Positions 10,059 to 18,856 are shown, numbered from the stretch's first letter. The stretch: DNA of 64,000 bases from Lancefieldella parvula (GCA_023300185.1 CP097092.1:124001-188000), one strand, 5' to 3'. Made by a program: numbers and translations. The notes: generated by a model not told the origin, from the sequence alone.

Positions 10059-10541
10059 ATGAATCCTTTGATTGTGTACTACTCATATTCAGGCATAACA
10101 AGAAAGCTCGCGGAAGACATTGCACTCATTACGGACGGAGAACTACAAGAGCTTGAACCTCAAGATCCGTATTCCTTTTCATATAACACGGCAGTAAAAG
10201 AGGTAAGAGCTCAAATTGAAAAGGGGTATTGTCCTCCGTTGCGACAAGGTCTTGCAAATATAGACGACTTTGAAACAATCTTCATAGGCTCTCCTAACTG
10301 GCTGAAAACGTTTGCTCCTGCTGTTCTTTCATTTTTGAGAACAACGGATTTAAGCGGGAAGACAATTATTCCGTTCTGCACACATGGTGGTGGAGGCTTC
10401 GGCCACATGCTTGAGGACTACAAAAGAGAATGCGGCGCGTCTCATATAAAAAAGGGTATCGCTCTGAAAGGCGATTACAGCTTTGACGAATTACAAAAAT
10501 GGTTGGAAACGTCAGGGTTTTATCGGGATTCAAGAGGCTAA
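10059..10541 (+). CDS. Flavodoxin-family protein
   Basis: A 160-residue flavodoxin-fold protein. The N-terminal FMN phosphate loop is YYSYSGITRKLAEDI (residues about 6-20), followed by IGSPNWLKTFAPAVLSFL (second FMN loop) and a TIIPFCTHGGGGFGH third loop, the usual order for stand-alone flavodoxins that act as soluble electron carriers or small quinone/disulfide reductases. It is close to full family length. A promoter is likely in the 70-base gap after the HsmA-like gene. Confidence 0.85.
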   Translation: MNPLIVYYSYSGITRKLAEDIALITDGELQELEPQDPYSFSYNTAVKEVRAQIEKGYCPPLRQGLANIDDFETIFIGSPNWLKTFAPAVLSFLRTTDLSGKTIIPFCTHGGGGFGHMLEDYKRECGASHIKKGIALKGDYSFDELQKWLETSGFYRDSRG

Positions 10542-10624
10542 AAAGTGTTCATTTTTCAGCGTGCTAAGTGTGCTAAGTACACTCAATTCGCCTACTCTTT
10601 CTTTTTATTGTTGCCCTAATCGCT

Positions 10625-11485
10625 CTACAAAAATGGCAATACGTAGGTATTCATCCAGTTCCAAGAAGCCATATCCCACGACTCCAGGCCCAGCTCTTCT
10701 GAAGTTACCACTCTGGCCGACGTACCCTCAACCAGAAGCATGCTGCCATCTCCAACGGCTATCAAATGTGGCGTAAGACTGAACGTATCGCAAAAAATCA
10801 ACTTTGATTTTGTACGTGCACCATCTTTGGTAGGAATCTCCCATATATCAATGGATTCAACGGGAGTATGTCCAACAATTTGATTGATACCCGGGAGTGG
10901 ATCTTGATAGAGCTCTGATAAATCCGCCCAAAGTGGACTGGCAATTTCGCTTCCACCACGACCTGGCCCTGCACTGTCAAGTGCCGCGAGAGCTTTATCA
11001 TCTCCACGTCGAAACATCTCATTGAGAGCATCGGAAAGCGTACGAGGAGTTTCCCTTTGGTCTGACGTAAGAAAGCGATAAGCCCACTCCCTTGTTATGC
11101 CCGCGTGTGTTACTACATAATTACCCACAACGCATGCCATCTGAACCTTCATATAGGTAAGCGCTTCCGAAACTTCTTTATAGAGATCGGTATGCGTACC
11201 AGGCCCTGGAATACCTCGTAAATATTGCATGTCATGGTTTCCTAGGACAAAATCAACATCAAGACCATGCTTTCTTTTACCGTCAATCCATGTTAAAAAG
11301 TCATCAATCGCATCCAACATAATCGAGCGGTTGGAGTGCCACTCATCAACATAGTCCCCGCAAAACACAACGCGATTAACATCCAGTTTCTTTATCGCTT
11401 GGTCAACTCGACTTAAAATGAGATCTTCTTTAAGGTGCATATCTCCTATGACAAGTGTTTTTGCTTTGTTTTCGGAATTACTCAT
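10625..11485 (-). CDS. Calcineurin-like metallophosphoesterase
   Basis: A 286-residue metallophosphoesterase with the canonical metal-binding blocks GDMHLKED (D-x-H), FCGDYVDEWHSN (GD), VLGNHDMQYL (GNHD) and VVTHAGITREW (H), and a late GHTPVESID (GH). The set indicates a serine/threonine phosphatase-like or dinucleotide hydrolase activity in the cytoplasm; the substrate cannot be chosen. The C-terminal 80 residues hold a product-specific lid. It lies upstream of the YafQ-like gene on the same strand. Confidence 0.85.
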   Translation of the reverse strand: MSNSENKAKTLVIGDMHLKEDLILSRVDQAIKKLDVNRVVFCGDYVDEWHSNRSIMLDAIDDFLTWIDGKRKHGLDVDFVLGNHDMQYLRGIPGPGTHTDLYKEVSEALTYMKVQMACVVGNYVVTHAGITREWAYRFLTSDQRETPRTLSDALNEMFRRGDDKALAALDSAGPGRGGSEIASPLWADLSELYQDPLPGINQIVGHTPVESIDIWEIPTKDGARTKSKLIFCDTFSLTPHLIAVGDGSMLLVEGTSARVVTSEELGLESWDMASWNWMNTYVLPFL

Positions 11486-11516
11486 CTTTGCCTCTCAAGA
11501 AGTTAGTTTCAAAAAT

Positions 11517-11807
11517 TTACAACCCAAGCAGTTCGCTATGACTCCCTAAGCGCGTAGCGACAAGCACAAGCTCATCTTCTTTAATACGATAAATAAGAAG
11601 CCAATCAGGTTCAATATGACATTCGCGATGTCCTCGATACACTCCTCCTAAAGAGTGATCACACACTGATTTTGGAAGTTCTTCTCTACATACAAGCTTC
11701 TCAAGAATTTTCTCAAGCTTTTCAAGGTTTTTACCCTGCTTTTTTGCTCTTTTGTAGCTTGAATTCTCATTGCTAGTGCAACAACAAAAGACAAGGTAGT
11801 GACCCAT
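11517..11807 (-). CDS. YafQ-type mRNA interferase toxin, orphan and probably altered at its N-terminus
   Basis: Residues from about 18 on match the YafQ/RelE toxin family (YKRAKKQGKNLEKLEKIL, HSLGGVYRGHRECHIEPDW, LLIYRIKEDELVLVATRLG, SHSELL). The catalytic His/Asp pattern of YafQ (H-x-E-P-D-W) is kept. The first 15 residues (MGHYLVFCCCTSNEN) do not fit the family start, and no RelB/DinJ-type antitoxin gene precedes it; a repeat array starts about 75 bases upstream. The 5' end has probably been rearranged, leaving a toxin remnant or silent gene. Confidence 0.65.
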   Translation of the reverse strand: MGHYLVFCCCTSNENSSYKRAKKQGKNLEKLEKILEKLVCREELPKSVCDHSLGGVYRGHRECHIEPDWLLIYRIKEDELVLVATRLGSHSELLGL

Positions 11808-11881
11808 GGGTCTACAATGGCGAGAAAATCAGGCTCCATGCAAGCGTCCATGGAAAGGCAATCTCGGGCACGCTTCAAAGT

Positions 11882-12004
11882 CTGCCTGAAAAGTGCAAAG
11901 AATCTGTGTTTGGGACACAGATTCTTTGATGAAATCAGGCAAATCCACAGATTCTTTGATGTTTTCAGGCAAATTTTACAGATTCTTTGCAGAAATCAGG
12001 CGCG
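11882..12004 (-). repeat. 120-bp dispersed repeat, copy 1 (three 30-bp units plus a hairpin)
   Basis: ACAGATTCTTTG occurs at 11917, 11947 and 11978, each followed by a run ending in CAGGC, giving tandem units of 30-31 bp. Just before them AAGAATCTGTGT (11898-11909) and ACACAGATTCTT (11915-11926) form a 12-bp stem with a 5-base loop. The same block, inverted, is at 63543-63663. No reading frame or family is recognised in it. Confidence 0.8.
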
Positions 12005-12053
12005 TAACAGCTGGCATTGCCTTGTGCGCGTCGGGAGGTTGTCGCTTTGCAGT

Positions 12054-12617
12054 TTAGCGGACGGCAACGCCCCAGTTAGCGGACATCCAGGTCCAGAGGA
12101 AATAAACCACCGCGGTGATGATAGCCAAAACAATGATGGCGGCAATTAGCGAACCTGCATTTGAGCGGCGCTCTTTTCTGACAAAGATGTCTCGCTGACC
12201 CTTAGGAACCTGCAGGAACTGGCCGTAATGAACGTCCTTGCGAAGGTGCGCAATCTCGTTCTTTGGCTTGCGCCAACCTTTCTTCGCGTAAGAACCCTTG
12301 CTGGACTCGAAGCCAGCAGCCTGGTTCTCGGGAAGTTCGAGCTTCTCGCCCGGCATTGTAAAGTCGCTGATAGGTTCCACTGTTTTGTGATGGCGATGCT
12401 GGCGAACGTATGGCTGCTTTGCAGCGCCTTCGCCTTCGTGCTCAGAAGCTTCAGATGTCGAGAAGTGCTGCGCTCCGGCTGCGTAGAGGTCGGCTCCATC
12501 GGCTGGTTGAGTTTCCTGCTCAAAAGATTCAGCGTATTCAAAGTCCTGCTGGGTGTCAGAGCGAGGGTTCTGATCCGCAGGTGAAACGTTATTTTCAAGG
12601 TTGTTCGAGGTGTCCAC
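12054..12617 (-). CDS. Single-pass membrane protein of unknown function
   Basis: A 187-residue protein with an acidic, Gln/Ser-rich N-terminal two thirds without recognisable domain, a basic stretch (KKGWRKPKNEIAHLRKD) and one C-terminal hydrophobic helix (LIAAIIVLAIITAVVYFLW). The GTG at 12617 is chosen because AAAGGA lies 4-5 bases upstream; longer frames to 12779 lack a ribosome site. Topology suggests a tail-anchored cytoplasmic domain. It follows the walJ-like gene on the same strand. Confidence 0.6.
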   Translation of the reverse strand: MDTSNNLENNVSPADQNPRSDTQQDFEYAESFEQETQPADGADLYAAGAQHFSTSEASEHEGEGAAKQPYVRQHRHHKTVEPISDFTMPGEKLELPENQAAGFESSKGSYAKKGWRKPKNEIAHLRKDVHYGQFLQVPKGQRDIFVRKERRSNAGSLIAAIIVLAIITAVVYFLWTWMSANWGVAVR

Positions 12618-12779
12618 GATGATCCTTTTGTCGTAGTCTCGCAAAACATTGATATAAAACATGATACCGCAGCTCGTGTAATCCTGCACAGTTTTGCTCG
12701 GATATTTAAACGGTTGCACGAGTGGTCGCGTAGAGCGGTCGCATGGAGTGGCCGCTCGAGGCGGCGCGTAAACGCGCAC

Positions 12780-13622
12780 TTACAGCGACATCGGCCAATC
12801 TTGACTGGCAACGCAGACGGCAAGGGAGCCGTCGGGAGTTTGTGCCTCGGTGAACGCATCGTTGAGAGGCTGTGCGCCAACCGCCTCAGCAAGCGTTCTC
12901 ACAGCGACGCTTGGACGGTTATTCTCGTGAGAAAGGTGCATGCCAACCACACAGCGAGTATTTGGGCCCACAAGCTGCGACAACGCCTGTGCGGTGTACT
13001 CGTTTGACAGGTGGCCGGAGTCTCCGTGGACGCGTTGCTTGAGTACGTACGGATAAGGGCCGGTGAGCAGCATTTGCTCGTTATGGTTGGACTCGATAGC
13101 AAGAATGCGCACGTCAGAGAGGCAATCGAGAGCCTCTGGCGTGAGAATACCTGTGTCGGTGCAATAACCCACAGAGTCCACGATGCGCCTATCAGGGCCA
13201 GCAAGATAATCAAAGCGCATGCCCATGGGCTCGCAGACATCGTGCGAGGTGGGGAACGTGCTTACCTCAATGTCTGGCGCGGCATCAATATAAACAGAAC
13301 CCGTCTGGTCAACGAGGGTAAAGGTGACGTTTGAACAGGAGCTTCTTCTTGAGAGCGCGGCGGCAGTTCCTGTTGTAGCAAACACGGGAACATCAAAAGT
13401 TTTACTGACAACCGAAAGACCTGAGACATGATCGGTGTGCTCGTGCGTAATAAAGATAGCCACGAGCTCAGACAGGTTAACGTTCAACTCTTTAGACCGA
13501 CGCAGAATTTCTTTTCTAGAGATCCCGCAATCAATCATAATGAGACCATCAGGCGTTTCTAGCAGGCTGCAGTTGCCCTTTGATCCGCTGGCAAGAATAT
13601 GTAGGCGAAACGTGGGATTCAT
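12780..13622 (-). CDS. walJ: MBL-fold metallohydrolase, WalJ/YycJ-like
   Basis: A 280-residue metallo-beta-lactamase-fold enzyme. It opens with RLHILASGSKGNCSLLETP and contains the metal motif THEHTDHVSGL (about residue 62), TSHDVCEPMG and GHLSNEYTA, as in YycJ/WalJ, a nuclease-like protein linked to the WalRK cell-wall system and DNA integrity. The start ATG at 13622 has an AGAAAGAA ribosome site; the upstream frame to 13775 is not supported. It is divergent from tilS with only 70 bases between. Confidence 0.85.
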   Translation of the reverse strand: MNPTFRLHILASGSKGNCSLLETPDGLIMIDCGISRKEILRRSKELNVNLSELVAIFITHEHTDHVSGLSVVSKTFDVPVFATTGTAAALSRRSSCSNVTFTLVDQTGSVYIDAAPDIEVSTFPTSHDVCEPMGMRFDYLAGPDRRIVDSVGYCTDTGILTPEALDCLSDVRILAIESNHNEQMLLTGPYPYVLKQRVHGDSGHLSNEYTAQALSQLVGPNTRCVVGMHLSHENNRPSVAVRTLAEAVGAQPLNDAFTEAQTPDGSLAVCVASQDWPMSL

Positions 13623-13691
13623 GAATTTCTTTCTACTGAGTAACTTTCGGGTATAACTGTAACAAACACACCGGACAGAAATTGGTGCTAA

Positions 13692-15347
13692 GTGCCATCC
13701 GTACACGCATACTTCAATAAAAAGAACGCTCTCACTGCAAATGACCAGGTAGAAGGACAGTCGGCGGACTCGCAACGTGGCCAGGCAGCGGATTCGCGAC
13801 GTGGTCAGGCTGCCGCGCCTGTAATCCTTATGGTCTCGGGCGGAGCCGACTCGATGGCGCTACTTCACATGGCGGCAACGGAGCCACTTGACCTTGGCGA
13901 CGGTGCAGGTCTTGCGCGCGTTGCAAAAGAGCGCTTGCATGTGCTGCACGTAAATCATTTGCTTCGCGGCAAAGACGCTGATGCTGACCAGCACTTTGTT
14001 CAAGTAACTTGCGAGTCGCTGGGCATTTCTTGCACTGTGTTGCGCGTGGACGTGGCAAAGCTCGCGCAGGAGCATGACGGCAACGTGGAAGAAGTGGGCC
14101 GTCGGGTGCGGTATGACGCTGCGCGAGAACTCGCTCAAAAACTTTGCGTTGAACAGGGGGTTTCTCGCCAGAAGGCAAAGATTTTGACGGCACACACGGC
14201 TGATGATCGCGCGGAGACGTTCATGATGAACGTGATGCGCGGGTCCGGCATGAGCGGCCTGGCGTCGATTCCTAGACACCGCGGGCTGATTTATCGTCCG
14301 CTGCTGGATTACACGCATGACCAGCTCAAAGACTGGCTGAAGGCTCGCGACTTGGACTGGCACGAGGACGCTACTAACACCGACACACACTATCTACGTG
14401 CGTATATGCGCCATAACGTGCTTCCGCTCCTTAAGGCGAGAAACCCGATGTTGGTGCAGACGGTGTGTAAAATTGCGGACCTGATGGCCGACGAAGACGA
14501 TTATCTTGAGGGAAAGGCCGCTCGTAAGCTGAGGCAGATTACGCTACGCAGGAGTGAGTATTCGCTGGTACTTGACGCGCTGAAGCTGAGTTCAACTGAC
14601 GTGGTGATTGCTCGCCGCGTGGTGAGAATTGTGGCAAGGCAGCTGATTCCCGAGGCGTGGCTGGAGTCCAGGCACGTAGATGCTGTGCTTGAAGCGGTTG
14701 CTGCGGGAGTTGGCGTGGCTAACTTGCCGCAAAACCTTGAGGCGCGCGTTCGCCTGGGCACCGTGACGTTCTCATTCACGGGCGCTGCGAGGAGCGCGGG
14801 CACGGCGGGCGCCGCGGGGAGCGCGAGCGCCGCGGGCGCTGCGGGCGGCAACGAACCTGCAGGTACATCGCCTGCTGCACCAACGTTTGGCGAGCACCTT
14901 GCGGTCCCGGGAACGCTGGAGCTGGCAGACGGCCGAGTGCTTTCGGCACGCATTCTTCCTGTGGAGCACGGCTTTGACGTCATGTCCTATGCAACCGCGC
15001 ATAGCCAGGAATGGTTGGGTGAGTCGGTTCTTCTCGACGCAAAAGCCTGTGGGGTAGATCCGGTTCACGGCGGCAGCCTGTGGGTCTCGGGACCCGAGGC
15101 TGGGGACACCATGCAGCCCCTGGGCATGCACGGGCAATCAAAAAAGATCTCTGACCTGCTGGGCGAGGCGGGCGTGCCTGTTGAATCCAGGAGTATGATG
15201 CCTATTGTGCGCACAAATATTCGTGGACATGTGGTGTGGGTTGCGGGAATTCGTCCCGATGAACGAGTAAAATGTACGCAAGATTCAAAACAGCTGCTAG
15301 AATTGAACATCTATTCTGGTCATAAGCCATTTGAGAGGAGCCAGTAA
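13692..15347 (+). CDS. tilS: tRNA(Ile)-lysidine synthetase TilS
   Basis: A 551-residue protein that converts C34 of tRNA-Ile(CAU) to lysidine. It has the PP-loop ATP motif SGGADSMAL (about 49-57), HVNHLLRG, THTADDRAET-like (AHTADDRAETFMMN) and the TilS C-terminal region (GGSLWVSGPEAGDTMQPLG, KKISDLL). An Ala/Gly/Ser-rich linker at about 358-390 (repeats of AAGAAGS type) separates core and C-domain and is longer than usual. The start is uncertain (GTG 13692, weak ribosome site). Its stop overlaps the hpt start. Confidence 0.9.
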   Translation: MPSVHAYFNKKNALTANDQVEGQSADSQRGQAADSRRGQAAAPVILMVSGGADSMALLHMAATEPLDLGDGAGLARVAKERLHVLHVNHLLRGKDADADQHFVQVTCESLGISCTVLRVDVAKLAQEHDGNVEEVGRRVRYDAARELAQKLCVEQGVSRQKAKILTAHTADDRAETFMMNVMRGSGMSGLASIPRHRGLIYRPLLDYTHDQLKDWLKARDLDWHEDATNTDTHYLRAYMRHNVLPLLKARNPMLVQTVCKIADLMADEDDYLEGKAARKLRQITLRRSEYSLVLDALKLSSTDVVIARRVVRIVARQLIPEAWLESRHVDAVLEAVAAGVGVANLPQNLEARVRLGTVTFSFTGAARSAGTAGAAGSASAAGAAGGNEPAGTSPAAPTFGEHLAVPGTLELADGRVLSARILPVEHGFDVMSYATAHSQEWLGESVLLDAKACGVDPVHGGSLWVSGPEAGDTMQPLGMHGQSKKISDLLGEAGVPVESRSMMPIVRTNIRGHVVWVAGIRPDERVKCTQDSKQLLELNIYSGHKPFERSQ

Positions 15348-15895
15348 TGGCGGAGCTTCACCCTGATATTGAAGAGATTCTGCTTGACGAACAGGACATC
15401 AAGGACATCGTCAAGAAGGTGGGTGCAGAGATCACGCGTGACTACGCGGACAAGAACCCCCTGGTCATTGCTGTTCTTCGCGGAGCTGTTGTATTCATGG
15501 CCGACATCATGCGCGCCATTGAGTGCCCACTCTCCATCGATTTTATGGCTGTTTCCAGCTACGGCGACGGTGTTAAGAGCTCCGGCGTCGTGCGCATTGT
15601 AAAAGACCTTGATACCAAGATTGAGGGTCGTCACGTCATTATCGTAGAGGACGTCTTGGACTCTGGTCTGACCCTCTCTTACCTGGTCCGTATGCTCCAG
15701 TCTCGTAACCCCGCTTCCATTGAGATTGCCGCTTTCCTGGTCAAGGACATTGAGGGCAAGCGTCCAGCTATTGATCCTCGTTACGTAGGCACTCACGTAC
15801 CCGACAAGTTTGTTGTTGGTTACGGCCTGGACTATGCAGAGCGCTACCGCAACCTGCCATTTGTTGGCGTTCTGAAGCCTTGCGTGTACGAATAG
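15347..15895 (+). CDS. hpt: Hypoxanthine phosphoribosyltransferase
   Basis: A 182-residue purine salvage enzyme with the PRPP-binding loop HVIIVEDVLDSGLTL (about 98-112), the LRGAVVFMADI segment and the C-terminal VPDKFVVGYGLDYAERYRN typical of HPRT. It makes IMP/GMP from hypoxanthine/guanine. The tilS-hpt order is a common bacterial pairing. GAGAGGAGCC precedes the ATG at 15347, which touches the tilS stop. Confidence 0.93.
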   Translation: MAELHPDIEEILLDEQDIKDIVKKVGAEITRDYADKNPLVIAVLRGAVVFMADIMRAIECPLSIDFMAVSSYGDGVKSSGVVRIVKDLDTKIEGRHVIIVEDVLDSGLTLSYLVRMLQSRNPASIEIAAFLVKDIEGKRPAIDPRYVGTHVPDKFVVGYGLDYAERYRNLPFVGVLKPCVYE

Positions 15896-15993
15896 GCTGA
15901 AGTCGCGCGGTCAAGTCCGCGGAATCGGCGCTCGGATTGTGCGGTCACGGCAAAACCCGTGCAATAGATACAAATTTGTTAAAACTTTTAAAG

Positions 15994-16023
15994 TTGGGCG
16001 AGAAGATCGATCTTCTCGCCCAA
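15994..16023. repeat. Perfect 30-bp palindrome built on GGCGAGAA
   Basis: TTGGGCGAGAAGATC is followed directly by its exact reverse complement. It lies between hpt and the aminotransferase gene, has no T-run on either side, and contains the GGCGAGAA octamer that is frequent in the host parts of the window. Confidence 0.9.
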
Positions 16024-16134
16024 TATGCTATCTATCAAAGGTTGTGTGAGGCCAGATGCGTCGCAGCGTCATCCATGCCTCCAACCAACGTTTTACCAGG
16101 TAGGTACTGTAGGCTTCGAGAGAATCGAGAAACC

Positions 16135-17319
16135 ATGGTCAATCAGACAAGTCTTGCATACGGATCAGAAAAGTCTGCAATCCGTGAGATTGCAGGTTAT
16201 GCGATGCAGCGTCGTGCTGAGATTGGCGCTCAGAATGTGTTTGATTTCTCGATTGGCAACCCTTCCGTACCTGCTCCTGAGTCTGTTCGCACCTCTATCG
16301 AGGCCGCCATGCAGCTGCCTCCTCAGCAGGTCCACAGCTACACACCTGCAATCGGCATTCCCCAGGCCAGGGAGGCAATTGCTGCGTCGCTCCGACGTCG
16401 CTTTGGAGATCATGCAGCTCAGGCAGACGATCTCATCTTGACCTGTGGAGCGGCCGCCTCCGTTTCTATGGCGCTCAATTCCATTGTTTCTCCAGGTGAA
16501 GAGGTTATTGTCATTGCACCGTTCTTCCCTGAGTATCGCGTATGGATTGACCACGCTCAGGCTGCCTGCGTTGAGGTTTTGGCTAACGAGAAAACCTTCC
16601 AGATTGATGTTGACGCCGTTTGTGCAGCTCTTACGCCTAAGACTCGCGCGGTGATTATCAACTCTCCAAACAATCCTGTTGGTGCTGTGTATACTAGGGA
16701 AAACCTTGATGCATTTGCCAATATGCTCCGCAAACGCTCCACTGAGCTGGGAACTGACATTTACGTCATCTCCGACGAGCCTTATCGCGAGATTGTTTTT
16801 GGCAACATTGAGGTCCCTTGGGTCCCTGACGTCTACGAGCGCACTATTGTGTGCTATTCCTACTCCAAGTCACTTTCGCTTCCTGGCGAGCGTATCGGTT
16901 GGGTGCTGGTTCCTGCTTCTAATCCGGAGCAGAAGGAGATTTACGCAGCTTGTGCGGGTGCTGCTCGACTGTTGGGCTTTGTTTGTGCGCCAGCGCTTTT
17001 CCAGCGCGTCATTATTGACTGCGTTGATGAGCCAGCAGATGTTGAGGCATATGCAAAGAATCGAGAAGTTCTGACCGAGGGCCTCACCAAGCTTGGGTAC
17101 GAGTACATTCAGCCCGATGGTGCCTTCTACCTGTGGGTTCGTGCTCCTGGTGGAGACGCTCAGGCATTCTGTGATGTGGCTAAGCAGTTTGAGCTGCTGC
17201 CTGTTCCTTCCGACTCGTTCGGCTGCCCAGGTTGGCTGCGCGTGAGCTACTGCGTTGCGTACCAAACCTGCGTGGACTCGCTTGCTGCCTGGGAAAAGGC
17301 TCTTGCTGCAATGAAATAA
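16135..17319 (+). CDS. Class I/II pyridoxal-phosphate aminotransferase
   Basis: A 394-residue fold-type I aminotransferase (AspC/AlaT-like). It shows DFSIGNPSVPAPESV, YTPAIGIPQAREAIA, NSPNNPVGAVYT (Asn binding the cofactor), ISDEPYREI (Asp/Tyr) and the Schiff-base lysine in SYSKSLSLPGERIGW, with the C-terminal Arg in WLRVSYC. Amino donor not assignable; aspartate or alanine type is likeliest. The ATG at 16135 is chosen over an upstream in-frame extension, which has no homology and covers the palindrome. Confidence 0.88.
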   Translation: MVNQTSLAYGSEKSAIREIAGYAMQRRAEIGAQNVFDFSIGNPSVPAPESVRTSIEAAMQLPPQQVHSYTPAIGIPQAREAIAASLRRRFGDHAAQADDLILTCGAAASVSMALNSIVSPGEEVIVIAPFFPEYRVWIDHAQAACVEVLANEKTFQIDVDAVCAALTPKTRAVIINSPNNPVGAVYTRENLDAFANMLRKRSTELGTDIYVISDEPYREIVFGNIEVPWVPDVYERTIVCYSYSKSLSLPGERIGWVLVPASNPEQKEIYAACAGAARLLGFVCAPALFQRVIIDCVDEPADVEAYAKNREVLTEGLTKLGYEYIQPDGAFYLWVRAPGGDAQAFCDVAKQFELLPVPSDSFGCPGWLRVSYCVAYQTCVDSLAAWEKALAAMK

Positions 17320-17416
17320 GTGCTGCAGCAGGAGAGAAAATCAACGGCGAGAAGATCACCGGGCAAGAAGACCGCCCGTCAACGGCGAGAAAATCAATCG
17401 ACCACAAACGACAAAG

Positions 17417-17462
17417 TGAACTGCCTCCCATTTCTTATGTCCAAGAAATGGGAGGCAGTTCA
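17417..17462. repeat. 46-bp palindrome resembling joined IS3-family ends (copy 1)
   Basis: TGAACTGCCTCCCATTTCTT, two bases, then GTCC and the reverse complement of the same 20 bases. The sequence begins TGAACTG and includes a GGAC(A) block, as IS3/IS150-group terminal inverted repeats do. No transposase lies between the arms. Confidence 0.7.
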
Positions 17463-17832
17463 TATGCGGGTGATTATGATTCTGCAGCGTGTTAGCGTCG
17501 GCTTTTAGGCCTGGCGCACAAAATAGCGCAGCTTTGGTAGGTTCTGCTGAAGAATTGACATGTTTCTAATCAAGAGAGCCAGGCAGCTAGGAGGTCGCAC
17601 TACCTGATATGCATCTTTATGCATAAACTTAACCTAATATGCTAGAAAATGAATAGCGTCATATAAAAGATTTAACTATAGGTAAATTCCGTATCTACGG
17701 AACACACCTATGTCGGATATTCTGCACAATTGCGGGCATATTACACACTTAATGAAGATAATCTGCACGTTTTAGCTATTTTCAGCGTCATGTATACGTC
17801 TTTTTGACAGATTATCTGACTTAGGTGTGTTT
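17463..17832. other. Gene-free, AT-rich region with three hairpins
   Basis: No coding frame is supported. Three inverted repeats stand out: ATGCAT-CTTT-ATGCAT at 17609-17624; ATAGGT/TTCCGT with ACGGAA/ACCTAT (12 pairs, 3x3 internal loop) at 17678-17711; and AGATAATCTG at 17756-17765 matched by CAGATTATCT at 17808-17817. It could hold a small RNA or be the emptied body of an insertion element, since similar palindromes flank it. Confidence 0.5.
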
Positions 17833-17878
17833 TGAACTGACTCCTATTTCTGGTGTCCAAGAAATGGGAGGCAGTTCA
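17833..17878. repeat. 46-bp palindrome resembling joined IS3-family ends (copy 2)
   Basis: TGAACTGACTCCTATTTCTG on the left and GTCCAAGAAATGGGAGGCAG plus TTCA on the right. The right arm is identical to copy 1 at 17439-17462; the left arm has several mismatches. Copies 1 and 2 are about 415 bp apart in the same orientation. Confidence 0.7.
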
Positions 17879-17907
17879 AAGCCGCGTGAAAACGCGGCTT
17901 TTTCTTT
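17878..17907 (+). terminator. Rho-independent terminator
   Basis: AAAGCCGCGT-gaaa-ACGCGGCTTT followed by TTCTTT. The stem is perfect. It would end rightward transcripts coming from the gene-free region, facing the leftward PHP gene. Confidence 0.75.
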
Positions 17908-17976
17908 GTGCGATGTTGTTGTAAGCTGCAGCCGTTCGAATAGCGCGACGCCTTAGTTGCGGTGCTCGTGTCTGAC

Positions 17977-18789
17977 TTAATATCCCTGCTTAGAGGCTGG
18001 AATCTTTGCGTCAGCGATGGTGTCCAAAAACGTCTGGGCATCGCGACAAGCCATAAGCTCCTCAGGAAAATCAACCTCTTCAAGCAGCTTAATAACGGAA
18101 TGTGCATCAGCAATGCGGGTTGCAATGTGAGCATCTGAACCAAAGGAAATCTTACATCCCAGCTCAGCGCAGGTTTCTGCGATCACGCGACAACGCTCAA
18201 TAGCAACCTCACGCTGGCCTTCGTCGTGCGTAGCCTCGTTCATCTCAATGAGCTTACCGCGATCGCGACACTCTCTGACCAGTGCCGGAACATCAAAATC
18301 TAAACCACTGCGTCCAAGGTGACCAAGAATCAAAACATGTGGATTATCCAGCGCATTCACGTACATCTGGGTAATCTGCTTCTGCGAGGCACCGGCAGCC
18401 CACTGCTTACTATGAATACTAGCAACCGCATAATCGCAGGTACCTAGGATGTGCTCGCCAAGAATATGAGGCTGACGGAGTTTATCGCCATTAATGCCCT
18501 GGTCAAACGTAATATCGTAGGCAAACAGGTTGCCCTCAAGATCAACAATATCAACCTCAGCGCCGTGAAGCAGCCTGACGCCGTACCAGGTTTCTGGCCA
18601 AATGGCGGTGTTCATAAAGAACTGGAAATTCTTGATAGTCTGCTGGTCATACAGCATGGACGAGAAGTGGTCGGTGATTCCAAGCAGCTCATAGCCACGC
18701 TCAGATGCTGCACGAACGTTCTCCTCAATGGTTGAATAGGCGTGCCTTGAGTACAGACTGTGAGTATGAACGTCGCAAGTAATGCGCAT
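17977..18789 (-). CDS. PHP-domain phosphoesterase (YcdX-like)
   Basis: A 270-residue PHP-fold hydrolase with metal ligands in CDVHTHSLYSRHAYST (H8, H10), LLGITDHFSSML, HGAEVDIVD, ASIHSKQW, HLGRSGLDFD and FGSDAHIATR. The set of His/Asp ligands for a trinuclear zinc site is complete, as in the YcdX phosphatase family. Physiological substrate unknown. Transcribed leftward, separate from xthA by a 100-base gap that holds a 22-bp inverted repeat. Confidence 0.85.
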   Translation of the reverse strand: MRITCDVHTHSLYSRHAYSTIEENVRAASERGYELLGITDHFSSMLYDQQTIKNFQFFMNTAIWPETWYGVRLLHGAEVDIVDLEGNLFAYDITFDQGINGDKLRQPHILGEHILGTCDYAVASIHSKQWAAGASQKQITQMYVNALDNPHVLILGHLGRSGLDFDVPALVRECRDRGKLIEMNEATHDEGQREVAIERCRVIAETCAELGCKISFGSDAHIATRIADAHSVIKLLEEVDFPEELMACRDAQTFLDTIADAKIPASKQGY

Positions 18790-18856
18790 GACGTGCTCCT
18801 TTGAATTCCAATCGACAACTCTAGTTAATCATGGCCGCCATCATGAGGCAACCCTG

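Noticed and set aside
11917..12004. CRISPR array
   Set aside because: Three 30-bp units follow each other with no distinct spacers and no cas genes are near.
15937..16134. 66-residue N-terminal extension of the aminotransferase
   Set aside because: It runs through the 30-bp palindrome, has no homology and no ribosome site; the ATG at 16135 fits the family.
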